Position numbers and translations under genes: made by a program. Below, in pieces: positions 54,676 to 62,916 of a stretch of 64,000 nt of DNA. Under the pieces are notes generated by a model. It saw nothing but the letters and a program-made list of their open reading frames with translations, was not told the origin of the DNA and ran no database searches. Numbering within the stretch: the first letter of the stretch is position 1; each line of letters begins with the position of its first letter. This DNA comes from Rhodococcus sp. 4CII. GTDB lineage: Bacteria > Actinomycetota > Actinomycetes > Mycobacteriales > Mycobacteriaceae. The stretch is taken from assembly GCF_014256275.1 (NCBI RefSeq), contig NZ_JACCFE010000002.1:6697501-6761500 (forward strand), in the 5' to 3' direction.

Positions 54676-55554
54676 TCAGCGGTGATCGCGGCGGGGGAGG
54701 ACGAGAGTCGCACCGGTCACCGGGTGTTCGATGACCTCGACGGGATGCCCGTACACCCGGGTCAGCAATTCCTCGGACAGGACGTCGGCGGGTGGCCCGT
54801 CCGCAGCGACGCGACCCCGTTCGAGGACCAGGATCCGGTCGGCGTACGCCGCGGCGAGCGCAAGGTCGTGGAGGACGACCACCACGGCCGTGCCCTGTGC
54901 GGCGCGGGAGCGGGCGAGACGCATCACCGTCTCCTGGTGGCCGAGGTCGAGGGCGGCGGTCGGCTCGTCGAGCAGGATGGTCTCGGTCCGCTGCGCCAGT
55001 ACCCGCGCCAGCGCCACGCGGGCGCGTTCGCCCCCCGACAACGCGGTGAACGGCCGGTCGGCGAACGGCTCGACGTCGCAGATCCGCAGCGCGTCCGCGA
55101 TCGCGGCAGCGTCGTCGTCGGCGCGGGGTGTGCGTGCCCACGGGGATCGGCCCATCGTGATCACCTGACGTGCGGTGAACGAGAATCCGACGGTGTTCTG
55201 CTGGGGGAGGACCGCCCGGCGCTGAGCCATGTCGAGCGCCGTCCAGGCGCCGAGGTCCCGTGCGTCGAGTGTGACGCTGCCCGACCGCACATCCTGATCA
55301 CCCGACAGCGCCGCGAGGAGGGTCGACTTGCCCGCCCCGTTGGGGCCGACGAGGACGAGGACCTCACCGATCCGCACATCCACGGAGACGTCGTCGAGCA
55401 CCGTCCGGCCGCCACGGGCCACCGCGATTCCCGTCGCGCGGAGCGTCACGGACCCGGCAGGCTGGTGCGGGGGCACCGGATCGGTCCGCCGGAACAGGCT
55501 CTGCTCGATGGCCGCGCCGATTCGGGTGCGGAACGCGTGGATCGCCGGACTCAT
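54676..55554 (-). CDS. hmuV: Haem ABC transporter ATP-binding protein
   Basis: The 292-residue ATPase has Walker A VGPNGAGKSTLLAAL (around residue 80), the Q-loop LPQQNTVGFSF, the ABC signature LSGGERARVALARVLAQ, Walker B ILLDEPTAALD and switch His VVVLHDLALAA. It closes the hmuO-T-U-V operon. The ATG at 55554 overlaps the permease stop. The first 45 residues before the ABC domain are an extension. Confidence 0.93.
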   Translation of the reverse strand: MSPAIHAFRTRIGAAIEQSLFRRTDPVPPHQPAGSVTLRATGIAVARGGRTVLDDVSVDVRIGEVLVLVGPNGAGKSTLLAALSGDQDVRSGSVTLDARDLGAWTALDMAQRRAVLPQQNTVGFSFTARQVITMGRSPWARTPRADDDAAAIADALRICDVEPFADRPFTALSGGERARVALARVLAQRTETILLDEPTAALDLGHQETVMRLARSRAAQGTAVVVVLHDLALAAAYADRILVLERGRVAADGPPADVLSEELLTRVYGHPVEVIEHPVTGATLVLPRRDHR

Positions 55555-56624
55555 GCCCACCCGCCCTGGCTGGCCCGGGTGCGGCGCAGCAACCAGAAGA
55601 AGAACGGTCCGCCGACCAGTGCCGTCAGCATGCCGAGCGGCAGATCCGCATTCGCCACCAGCGAGCGGGCGCCCAGGTCGGCGAGCAGGAGGACGAGTGA
55701 TCCGCACAGCGCGCTCGCCGGAACGAGGGCACGGTGGCCGGGCCCGACGGCGATCCGCATCAGGTGCGGGACCACCAGTCCGACGAACAGGATGATGCCG
55801 GTGAAGGCCACGCTGGACGAGACGAGCAGGGCGACGATCAGCACGGCGATCTGCCGGAGCCGTTCGACGTCGAGGCCGAGGTGACGCGCCGCGCTCTCGC
55901 CGAGGGAGAGCAGGTCGAGTTTCCCGGCGATCATCATGGTGGCCGCGATGCCGGCGACGGTCATCGGCGCCACCACCGCCACGGCGTTCCAGGTGGCGCC
56001 GTTGAGGCTCCCCAGCTGCCAGAAGACGATCTGATCGCGTGCCGCGGGAGATGCGATGAACGTGAAGAAGGCGATGAGACCGCCCGCGAACGCGTTGACC
56101 GCCACCCCGGTGAGGACGAGGGTGACCACCTCGGTGCGGCCCTCGTGCCGGGCGAGGACGTAGACGGCGACGGTGGTGATCAGTCCGGCGACGAATGCGG
56201 CCGCCGCGACCGTCCACCCGGCAGCGAACGCACCACCGATTACGATCGCGGCGCTGGCGCCGACCGCGGCACCGGCGGACACCCCGATGACGCCGGGTTC
56301 GGCGAGCGGATTGGCGAACACACCCTGCAGCAGTGCTCCCGCGCATCCCAGCGCGGCCCCCACCAGAATGGCGAGGACCACGCGCGGGAACCGGACCTCC
56401 CACAGCGTCACTTCACCGCTGGGGTGCGCCGGCATCGGCCCGAGGTCGAGTCCGAGGCGGTGCAGGATGCTGCCGACAACCTCTCCCGGGCCGGTGGGGA
56501 CCTGTCCGATGCAGGCCGAGAACACCGCGGCGACGGCGAGGGCGATCAGCAGACCGCCGAGAACCGCACCGGTTCGAGTACGTGACGACGGTGTGCGGGG
56601 CGCGTCGAGGTCGGTGACCGTCAT
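55551..56624 (-). CDS. hmuU: Haem ABC transporter permease
   Basis: The 357-residue FecCD/BtuC-type permease has about ten helices and the family motifs EVRFPRVVLAILVGAALGCAG and NPLAEPGVIGVSAGAAVG, plus the coupling segment GLVVPHLMRIAVGPGHR. It starts with a hydrophilic 20-residue segment. Both ends overlap the neighbouring genes by four bases. Confidence 0.94.
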   Translation of the reverse strand: MTVTDLDAPRTPSSRTRTGAVLGGLLIALAVAAVFSACIGQVPTGPGEVVGSILHRLGLDLGPMPAHPSGEVTLWEVRFPRVVLAILVGAALGCAGALLQGVFANPLAEPGVIGVSAGAAVGASAAIVIGGAFAAGWTVAAAAFVAGLITTVAVYVLARHEGRTEVVTLVLTGVAVNAFAGGLIAFFTFIASPAARDQIVFWQLGSLNGATWNAVAVVAPMTVAGIAATMMIAGKLDLLSLGESAARHLGLDVERLRQIAVLIVALLVSSSVAFTGIILFVGLVVPHLMRIAVGPGHRALVPASALCGSLVLLLADLGARSLVANADLPLGMLTALVGGPFFFWLLRRTRASQGGWA

Positions 56625-57658
56625 GGATTGGCGGGCGGGTAGACGGCATCGGCCAGCGCAGCCAGGACGCGACCCGTGTTGGGGCCGAAGCTGAGCAGCA
56701 CTCCGTCCTCCATGTCGACGACGCGCTGATTTCTGCCCGCCGGCGTCTGCGCCACGCCGGGAATTTTCGCCAGCCCCTCGACGCCGCCGATCGAGTCGAG
56801 CCCGCCCGTCATCATCAGGAGTACGTCGGGGGCGGCGGCAATCAGTGCCTCGCTGGTGATCGGAGCGAACTGCTGCGTGATGCCGGAGGCGGTGCCGGCG
56901 TCGACGGCGCCGAGCGCGTCGATCAGGGAGTCGGCACCCGAGCCCGGGCCGCCGATCATGGTGATCGCGGTGCCGCGCAGATAGAGGAACGCGATCTTCA
57001 GCGGATCGTCGCCCTCGGGGGCGCGGCTCCGGGCGGCCGCGATCTCGTTCTCGGTGCGCACCGCAAGTTCGCGGCCCTGCTCGGGCAGGCCCAGCGCGTC
57101 CGCGACCGCCGTGATCTGGCCGGGGACGCCGTCGAGCGTGCGCGTCGGGTCGAAGTAGACCACCGGAATGCCGGCGGCCCGCAGTTGATCCTGCACGGCT
57201 TGCGGTCCGACGCTGGTGTCGGTGAGGATCACCGTCGGTGCCAGGGCGAGGACGGCCTCCGCGTTGAGCGACTGCCCGCCCGGTGTCACCACCGGTACGT
57301 CCTGCGCGGCCGGGAAGGCGGAGGCGATGTCCCGGCCCACCACGTTGTCGCCGAGCCCCAGCGCGAAGACCGTCTCGGTGAGCGTCCCGTAGCGGTCCGC
57401 GGTGACGATCCGGCTCGCGTCCGTGATCGTCACGTCGACTCCGTCGAAACTCCGGACGGTGACTGGCAGCGCCGGCGTGGCGGGGGACCCGAGAGGTTCG
57501 GGATTCAGGTCGCCCAGGACCGCGGTGCGCGCACCGGTTCCCTCACCGCCGGCACCCGCGCCGGAACTGCACGCCGCCCCCGCCACCAGCGACCCGAGGA
57601 GGAGGACGAGGACGGCGAACAGTGACCTGTTCGTGCGCGTCCGGAACACCGATGTCAT
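56621..57658 (-). CDS. hmuT: Haem-binding lipoprotein of the ABC transporter
   Basis: The 345-residue protein has a lipoprotein-like signal (LFAVLVLLLGSLVAGAACSS) and the substrate-binding fold: RIVTADRYGTLTETVFALGL, APTVILTDTSVGP, VYFDPTRTLDGV. HmuT proteins deliver haem to HmuU. ATG 57658 overlaps the haem oxygenase stop. Residues like RYG in place of a His or Tyr ligand loop would need alignment to confirm haem specificity; operon context makes it likely. Confidence 0.9.
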   Translation of the reverse strand: MTSVFRTRTNRSLFAVLVLLLGSLVAGAACSSGAGAGGEGTGARTAVLGDLNPEPLGSPATPALPVTVRSFDGVDVTITDASRIVTADRYGTLTETVFALGLGDNVVGRDIASAFPAAQDVPVVTPGGQSLNAEAVLALAPTVILTDTSVGPQAVQDQLRAAGIPVVYFDPTRTLDGVPGQITAVADALGLPEQGRELAVRTENEIAAARSRAPEGDDPLKIAFLYLRGTAITMIGGPGSGADSLIDALGAVDAGTASGITQQFAPITSEALIAAAPDVLLMMTGGLDSIGGVEGLAKIPGVAQTPAGRNQRVVDMEDGVLLSFGPNTGRVLAALADAVYPPANP

Positions 57659-58341
57659 CGCGCGAGATACGAGTCGATGCCGGCCTCGAGGTCGGCGAAC
57701 AGTTCGTTGTTGAGGCGGTAGGCGAGGTTGACCTCGTCGATCACCCGCCGCTGATCCTCGGCGGACAGGGGTGCGGCGTCGAGCTTCGCGCGGTAGGTGT
57801 CCTTGAACACCTTGGGTTTCGGAATGGCGTCGAAGATGTAGAACTGCAGACCGTCGGTGGTGTAACCGTAGGCGCGTTCGAGCATGCGCCGGATGATCTG
57901 CCCACCGGACAGGTCGCCCATGTACCGGATGTAGTGGTGTGCAACGAAACCGGCGGGCCATGCGTACGCCACCTCACGGAGCCGCTCGACGTAGCGGGCG
58001 GTGGCCGGGAGTGCGGACACGCTGTCGCGCCACGACGGGCCGCGCAGAAATTCGAGATCCGCTTCCAGCGACGGGACGCGCAGCAGTTCGTCGTGGAGGA
58101 ACGGAGACGCGACGGGGTTGCCGGTATGGGTCCGTCCCGCGTCCTCGAGTTCGCGGTAGACGAGGTACGTCTGCGCCAGGAGTTCGGCGTGGCCGTCCGA
58201 GGTGAGCTCACCGGCGAGGAGCGCCGCGACGAACCGGGACTGCTGGGTCTCACGGTGCGCGGCGTCCGAGCCGGACCTGATGCGCTCGGCGAAGCCGACG
58301 ATTCGGCGATCGGCCGCGTCGGCCTCGTTCAGCGTGGTCAT
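57655..58341 (-). CDS. hmuO: Haem oxygenase (biliverdin-producing)
   Basis: The 228-residue enzyme opens the haem ring to release iron. The proximal His lies in DAAHRETQQSRFVAALLAGE (near residue 29) and the distal-helix glycines in RYMGDLSGGQIIRRML (near 143). The length fits HmuO (about 215). It is the first gene of the operon and lies 39 bases behind a DtxR/IdeR-type box. A CTCCT-rich leader is present; AGGAGAG precedes the ATG. Confidence 0.95.
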   Translation of the reverse strand: MTTLNEADAADRRIVGFAERIRSGSDAAHRETQQSRFVAALLAGELTSDGHAELLAQTYLVYRELEDAGRTHTGNPVASPFLHDELLRVPSLEADLEFLRGPSWRDSVSALPATARYVERLREVAYAWPAGFVAHHYIRYMGDLSGGQIIRRMLERAYGYTTDGLQFYIFDAIPKPKVFKDTYRAKLDAAPLSAEDQRRVIDEVNLAYRLNNELFADLEAGIDSYLAR

Positions 58342-58379
58342 GGCTCTCCTGCAAGGTCAACGGACGTCGGCCGGTGGCA

Positions 58380-58398
58380 CCAGGTTAGCCTGCCCTGC
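58380..58398 (-). promoter_or_regulatory. DtxR/IdeR-type iron box upstream of hmuO
   Basis: CCAGGTTAGCCTGCCCTGC matches the consensus TTAGGTTAGCCTAACCTAA at 13 of 19 positions, including the whole central AGGTTAGCCT. It lies 39 bases before the hmuO start codon, where it would cover the promoter. Iron-loaded DtxR/IdeR is expected to repress the haem operon. It is also upstream of the 3' end of the aldo/keto reductase gene on the same strand. Confidence 0.8.
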
Positions 58399-58439
58399 AC
58401 GTGAACTGCAGGTGCGCGTCGGCCGGTCTCGTGCCGACG

Positions 58440-59369
58440 TCAGGCACTCACGTCGTCGAGCGCCGCCGCGATCGCAGGCGGCAACACCAGTTCCTCGGCG
58501 ACGAGCACGCCGGTCAGCTGGGCGATGTCGCGGGCCCCGACGACCGCGCTCGCGACGCCGGGACGGTCGCGCGCCCAGGCGAGGGCGACGGCCAGCGGTG
58601 ACGTGCCGAGGCCGTCGGCCGCCGTCACGACGGCGTCGACGACCCCGACGGAGGAGTCGGTGAGATAACTCTGGACATCCTGGGCGTGCGCGTCGTCGGC
58701 ACCGCGTGAATCGACGGGGATGCCGTTGCGGTATTTGCCGGTCAGGACCCCACGGGCGAGAGGCACCGCCGCGAACACGCCGATCCCGTGATGCGCCGCG
58801 GCCGGGACGAGCTCCTCCTCGACACCCCGCGCCAGCAGCGAGTACTCCACCTGGGTGGCGACGAGTGTCGTGCCCCGGGAGGCGCCCGCCGCGGTGGCGA
58901 GCTGCCACCCGAGGTAACCCCGTGCCCCGACATACCGGACCCGGCCGCTCGACACCGCGAAATCGAGTGTGGCGGCGACCTCGTCGACCGGGGTGAACGG
59001 ATCCCAGGTGGCCACCTGCCACATGTCGAGATAGTCGGTGCCGAGTTCGCGCAGGGTGGCATCGAGCTGTGCGACGAGGCCTCGTCGCGAGCAGTCGATG
59101 CGCGACGGACCGGCAGGATTGATCCCGGAACTGGAACTCAGGACGAGTTCGGTCCGCGGCACCACGTCGTCGAGCAGTTCCGCCAGGATCCGCTGCGCCA
59201 TACCGTCGCCGTACGCGGGGGACGTGTCGACGAGTGTGCCGCCCGCATCCACGAACGCCGCGATCTGCGCCGCGGCCTCGTCCCCGTCCGTGTCCCGCCC
59301 CCACGTGAGGGTGCCCAGGCCGAGCCGTGACACCCGCAACCCGCTTGCTCCGACCGATCTCTGTTCCAT
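58440..59369 (-). CDS. Aldo/keto reductase-fold protein with altered active site
   Basis: The 309-residue protein has the AKR (beta/alpha)8 pattern: VSRLGLGTLTWG, GTLVDTSPAYGDG (Asp and Tyr of the catalytic tetrad), LGTDYLDMWQVATWDP and VVGARDIAQLT. The tetrad Lys position reads LVLSSSSG instead of xTKxG, and the tetrad His position reads QVATW instead of xxHxW. So it is either a non-reductase member or uses other residues. ATG 59369 is selected at the start of homology; the frame runs further upstream. It ends 42 bases before the iron box of hmuO and does not overlap the operon. Confidence 0.87.
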   Translation of the reverse strand: MEQRSVGASGLRVSRLGLGTLTWGRDTDGDEAAAQIAAFVDAGGTLVDTSPAYGDGMAQRILAELLDDVVPRTELVLSSSSGINPAGPSRIDCSRRGLVAQLDATLRELGTDYLDMWQVATWDPFTPVDEVAATLDFAVSSGRVRYVGARGYLGWQLATAAGASRGTTLVATQVEYSLLARGVEEELVPAAAHHGIGVFAAVPLARGVLTGKYRNGIPVDSRGADDAHAQDVQSYLTDSSVGVVDAVVTAADGLGTSPLAVALAWARDRPGVASAVVGARDIAQLTGVLVAEELVLPPAIAAALDDVSA

Positions 59370-59615
59370 AACCGCCTGCGTCTCGTGCTGTAGCTGCAAC
59401 CCGGGCTTCGCCCCGAGACTGCTGTCGTCTCCCGGGACCGGCCACCACAGGTGCAGACTAGTGGGGTATCGCGTGGCCCGGGTCCTGCCACGCCGGATTC
59501 TGTCGGAGGTCACCCGCCCCGGTACCGTGGCGCCGGTGAATTACGAACGCGACACGGGAAATTGGCCTCAGAACAGCACATTCGACCTCGGAGCCGGTGA
59601 GTGATGGGGGAGGCG

Positions 59616-60449
59616 ATGACCTGGCTCCAGGCGATTGTCCTCGGTGCCGTCCAGGGATTGACCGAATTCCTGCCGATCTCCTCCTCGGGACACCTCCGGA
59701 TCGTGTCGGAGATCTTTTTCGGTGACGACGCCGGCGCCTCCTTCACCGCCGTCACCCAGCTCGGCACCGAAGCCGCGGTGCTCATCTACTTCGCCCGCGA
59801 CATCGGCCGGATCATCGCGGCGTGGTTCCGGGGACTGCTGCATCCCGAACATCGCGGTGATCTGGATTACCGGATGGGCTGGTATGTGATCATCGGCACG
59901 ATCCCGGTAGGTGTGCTCGGGTTCCTGTTCAAGGACCAGATCCGCACCGGTGCCCGCAACCTCTGGCTGATCGCGACCATGTTGATCGTGTTCGCGTTGG
60001 TCATCGCGGCGGCCGAGTACTACGGCCGGAAGGTGCGCCCCATCGAGGACCTGCGCGCCAGGGACGGCATCATCATGGGCTCGGCCCAGGCGCTCGCCCT
60101 CATTCCCGGTGTCTCCCGGTCGGGCGGCACGATCAGTGCCGGACTGTTCCTCGGGCTCACCCGTGAAGCCGCGGCGCGATACTCGTTCCTCCTCGCCATC
60201 CCCGCGGTCGTCGCATCCGGGCTGTTCAGCCTTCCGGACGCATTCGAACCGGCCGGTGAGGGTCTGAACGCGAGCGGTCCGCAACTCCTCCTCGCCACGG
60301 TGATCGCGTTCGCCATCGGCTACGCGTCGATCGCCTGGCTGCTGCGGTTCGTCGTCGACCACTCGATGTACTGGTTCGTCGGATACCGCATCATCCTCGG
60401 CGCCGTCGTCCTGTCGCTTCTGGCGACCGGCGTCGTGTCGGCCACCTGA
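59616..60449 (+). CDS. uppP: Undecaprenyl-diphosphatase
   Basis: The 277-residue membrane enzyme recycles undecaprenyl diphosphate for wall synthesis. Motifs: AVQGLTEFLPISSSGHLRI near the N-terminus with the catalytic Glu, and IPGVSRSGGTISAGL near residue 165 with the catalytic Arg/Ser. About eight helices. ATG 59616 gives the usual MTWLQAIVLGA start and length; ATG 59604 and GTG 59601 are also in frame. It diverges from the aldo/keto reductase gene over 246 bases in which I see no gene. Confidence 0.95.
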   Translation: MTWLQAIVLGAVQGLTEFLPISSSGHLRIVSEIFFGDDAGASFTAVTQLGTEAAVLIYFARDIGRIIAAWFRGLLHPEHRGDLDYRMGWYVIIGTIPVGVLGFLFKDQIRTGARNLWLIATMLIVFALVIAAAEYYGRKVRPIEDLRARDGIIMGSAQALALIPGVSRSGGTISAGLFLGLTREAAARYSFLLAIPAVVASGLFSLPDAFEPAGEGLNASGPQLLLATVIAFAIGYASIAWLLRFVVDHSMYWFVGYRIILGAVVLSLLATGVVSAT

Positions 60450-60489
60450 GATCGGGCGGCCGGGGACCGCGCGACACTAGGCTGGGCCA

Positions 60490-61188
60490 ATGACAGTTGT
60501 GCTGCTGCGCCACGGGCGGTCGACCTCGAACACCGCGCACACGCTTGCCGGCCGGTCACCGGGAGTCGAACTCGACGACCGCGGCCGCGAACAGGCGCAG
60601 GCCGTCGTGTCCCGGCTGGCGGGCGTGGACATCGAGGAGATCGTGCACTCACCGCTCGTCCGGTGCGAGCAGACGGTCGAGCCGCTCGCCCGGGCGCGGG
60701 GCCTCACCCCCGTGGTGGAACACCGCCTCGTCGAGGTCGATTACGGAGACTGGACGGGTCGCGAGCTGAAGGTCCTGCTCGAGGAGCCGTTGTGGAAGGT
60801 CGTGCAGCAGCACGCGTCCGCGGCGGTCTTCCCCGGCGGAGAAGGGCTCGCCCAGGTCCAGGCCCGGGCCGTCGCCGCGGTCCGGGAGCACGACGCCCGG
60901 CTCGCGGAACTGCACGGCCGGGACGTCGTGTGGGTGGCCTGCTCACACGGAGACGTCATCAAGTCGGTACTCGCGGACGCCCTCGGGGCGCACCTCGACG
61001 GATTCCAGCGGATCGTCGCCGAGCCCGCCTCGATCAGCGTCGTCCGGTACACCTCCACCCGGCCGTACGTGCTGAAGATGAACGACACCGGGGCCGACCT
61101 GTCCGGAGTGAACACCCCCCCGGTCTCCGGCGACGGCGCCCGCGCCGAAGTATCCGGATCCGTTCCGGGCGGGGAGGTCCGGCTGTGA
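60490..61188 (+). CDS. Histidine-phosphatase/phosphoglycerate mutase-like protein (Rv2135c-type)
   Basis: The 232-residue protein has the RHG catalytic motif (VVLLRHGRSTSN, residues 3-14), the Arg of VRCEQTVEPLA, the acid in LVEVDYGDWTG and the second His in VACSHGDVIKSV. Members are phosphatases or mutases; Rv2135c holds this place in M. tuberculosis. ATG 60490 lies 40 bases behind uppP. A 24-base tandem repeat begins at its stop codon. It probably works with the next two genes. Confidence 0.9.
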   Translation: MTVVLLRHGRSTSNTAHTLAGRSPGVELDDRGREQAQAVVSRLAGVDIEEIVHSPLVRCEQTVEPLARARGLTPVVEHRLVEVDYGDWTGRELKVLLEEPLWKVVQQHASAAVFPGGEGLAQVQARAVAAVREHDARLAELHGRDVVWVACSHGDVIKSVLADALGAHLDGFQRIVAEPASISVVRYTSTRPYVLKMNDTGADLSGVNTPPVSGDGARAEVSGSVPGGEVRL

Positions 61189-61339
61189 AGATGAGGCGGA
61201 CCCCGCCGGTGAAGATGAGGCGGACCCCGCCGGTGAAGACGGGCGGAGCCCCGTCCCTGTCCCAACATGACCCTGAGGCGGACCCCGCCGGTGAAGACGA
61301 GGCGGACCCCGGCCGTGAGGATAAGCCGGACCCGGCCGG
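61184..61339 (+). repeat. Degenerate tandem 24-base repeat
   Basis: The unit GGTGAAGATGAGGCGGACC-CCGCC occurs at 61184-61207 (first base T), perfectly at 61208-61231 and degenerately at 61232-61255; after 16 unrelated bases three more diverged copies run to about 61339. One frame encodes an acidic octapeptide EDEADPAG for copies 1-2, and a different frame encodes EADPAGED-like units in later copies. No start codon with SD fits it, so it is probably a non-coding or decayed C-terminal extension of the mutase-like gene, whose stop overlaps the first copy. The stretch 61340-61446 leads to the DUF3090 SD. Confidence 0.8.
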
Positions 61340-61446
61340 TCACGATTGACGGATAATGAACGCAACGCGCTGCGAGGAACAGTCCGAGACGGAACAACGA
61401 GTGGGCAGTGCCGCAGTAGGGCCCGGCTCCAGCTGAAGGAGGTGCA

Positions 61447-62040
61447 ATGTCACGCGCAATTCACGTATTCCGCACTCCTGACCGATTCATTGCCGGGACG
61501 GTGGGTGAACCCGGCGACAGGTCGTTCTATCTCCAGGCAGTACACGAGGCGCGAGTGATCAGCGTCCTGCTGGAGAAGCAACAGGTCCAGGTGCTCGCCG
61601 ACCGGATGGGGCTCCTCCTCGAGGAGGTGCACCGCCGATTCGGAACGGAAGTTCCGCCGGAGGGGGCCGAACTCGACGATTCGAGTCCGCTGGTCACTCC
61701 CATCGACGCCGAATTCCGGGTCGGCACCATGGGCCTGGGCTGGGACGCCGACGCAGGGGCTGTCGTGGTGGAACTGCTCGCTGTCAGTGAGACGGAATTC
61801 GACGAATCCGTCGTCCTCGACGACTCCGAGGACGGACCGGACGCGGTGCGGGTCTTCCTCACCCCGTTGCAGGCACGGGACTTCTCGCTGCGGTCCGAAC
61901 GGGTCATCGCCGCCGGGCGGGCGCCGTGCCCGCTGTGCGGCGAGCCGCTCGCACCCGAAGGACACATCTGCATCCGCACCAATGGGTACCGCCGTGGCCA
62001 GAGCTTCGGGCTCACCCCGGAAATGGACGAGGAGGACTGA
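61447..62040 (+). CDS. DUF3090 family protein (Rv2134c-type)
   Basis: The 197-residue protein begins SRAIHVFRTPDRFIAGTVGE and ends with a small metal-site-like CPLCGEPLAPEGHIC segment (around residues 160-174), both typical of DUF3090. Function unknown. The SD AAGGAGGTG is close to perfect. Four bases separate it from the next gene. It is conserved beside mshC in actinobacteria. Confidence 0.92.
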   Translation: MSRAIHVFRTPDRFIAGTVGEPGDRSFYLQAVHEARVISVLLEKQQVQVLADRMGLLLEEVHRRFGTEVPPEGAELDDSSPLVTPIDAEFRVGTMGLGWDADAGAVVVELLAVSETEFDESVVLDDSEDGPDAVRVFLTPLQARDFSLRSERVIAAGRAPCPLCGEPLAPEGHICIRTNGYRRGQSFGLTPEMDEED

Positions 62041-62043
62041 CGG

Positions 62044-62844
62044 TTGCCTGCCGCGGAGTCCGACCCTCTCGAATTCGGTGAGCTGACCCTCATCGGCCAG
62101 ATCACGCATGCCAGCAATGCCACGCTGGTCTGCGATGCGGTCGCGGGCGAGACCACCGTCCGGTGCGTGTACAAACCGATCCGCGGGGAGCGTCCGCTCT
62201 GGGACTTCCCCGACGGCACGCTCGCCGGCCGTGAGTACGCGTCGTACCTCGTGTCCGACAAGCTGGGCTGGAATGTGATTCCCCGCACGCTGCTGCGGGA
62301 CGGCCCGTTCGGGCCGGGGATGGTGCAGCGGTGGGTGGACACTCCCGACCGGCACGAGGATGCCGGCGGTCTCGGCCTGGTCGACATCTGCGCCCCCGAC
62401 GCCGTGCCCGAGGGCTGGTTCGAGATTCTGCGGGCCACCGACATGGACGGCGAACCGGTCGCGCTCATCCACGCGGACGACCCGCGACTGCAGCGGATGG
62501 CCGTCCTCGACGTGCTGATCAACAACGCCGACCGTAAGGGCGGCCACGCGCTCGAGGGTCTCGACGGTTCGGTGTACGGCGTCGACCACGGCATCTGCCT
62601 GCACACGGAGAACAAGTTGCGGACCGTGTTGTGGGGCTGGGCGGGGACGGAGGTGCCGGGAGCGCTCGTCGTGGACATCGCGGAACTGACCACCTCGCTC
62701 GAAGGCGATTTCGGGGAGCGGTTGGGGCAGCACATCACGTCCGGCGAGGTCGCCGCACTGTACGAGCGAGCCGTCGATCTGCTCGCGGCGCCGGTGATGC
62801 CCCGCCCGAACGGCCATCGGCCCATCCCGTGGCCCGCCTTCTGA
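62044..62844 (+). CDS. SCO1664-family protein, PI3/4-kinase-like fold (Rv2133c-type)
   Basis: The 266-residue protein contains RCVYKPIRGERPLWDF (candidate ATP-binding Lys), VLDVLINNADRKGGHAL (catalytic-loop-like) and YGVDHGICLH (metal-binding DxG-like), the pattern of phosphatidylinositol-kinase-like or HipA-like kinases. TTG 62044 is the start, three bases after the DUF3090 stop, suggesting coupling. Activity has not been established for this family as far as I know. Downstream 62845-62916 shows a small ACGGGC/GCCCGT hairpin before mshC. Confidence 0.88.
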   Translation: MPAAESDPLEFGELTLIGQITHASNATLVCDAVAGETTVRCVYKPIRGERPLWDFPDGTLAGREYASYLVSDKLGWNVIPRTLLRDGPFGPGMVQRWVDTPDRHEDAGGLGLVDICAPDAVPEGWFEILRATDMDGEPVALIHADDPRLQRMAVLDVLINNADRKGGHALEGLDGSVYGVDHGICLHTENKLRTVLWGWAGTEVPGALVVDIAELTTSLEGDFGERLGQHITSGEVAALYERAVDLLAAPVMPRPNGHRPIPWPAF

Positions 62845-62916
62845 CGGGCCCGGCAGGAGCCCGTACGCCGACGGCTCCCTCCGAGGCGGAAATGCGGGTC
62901 CACTAGGCTCGCAGTC

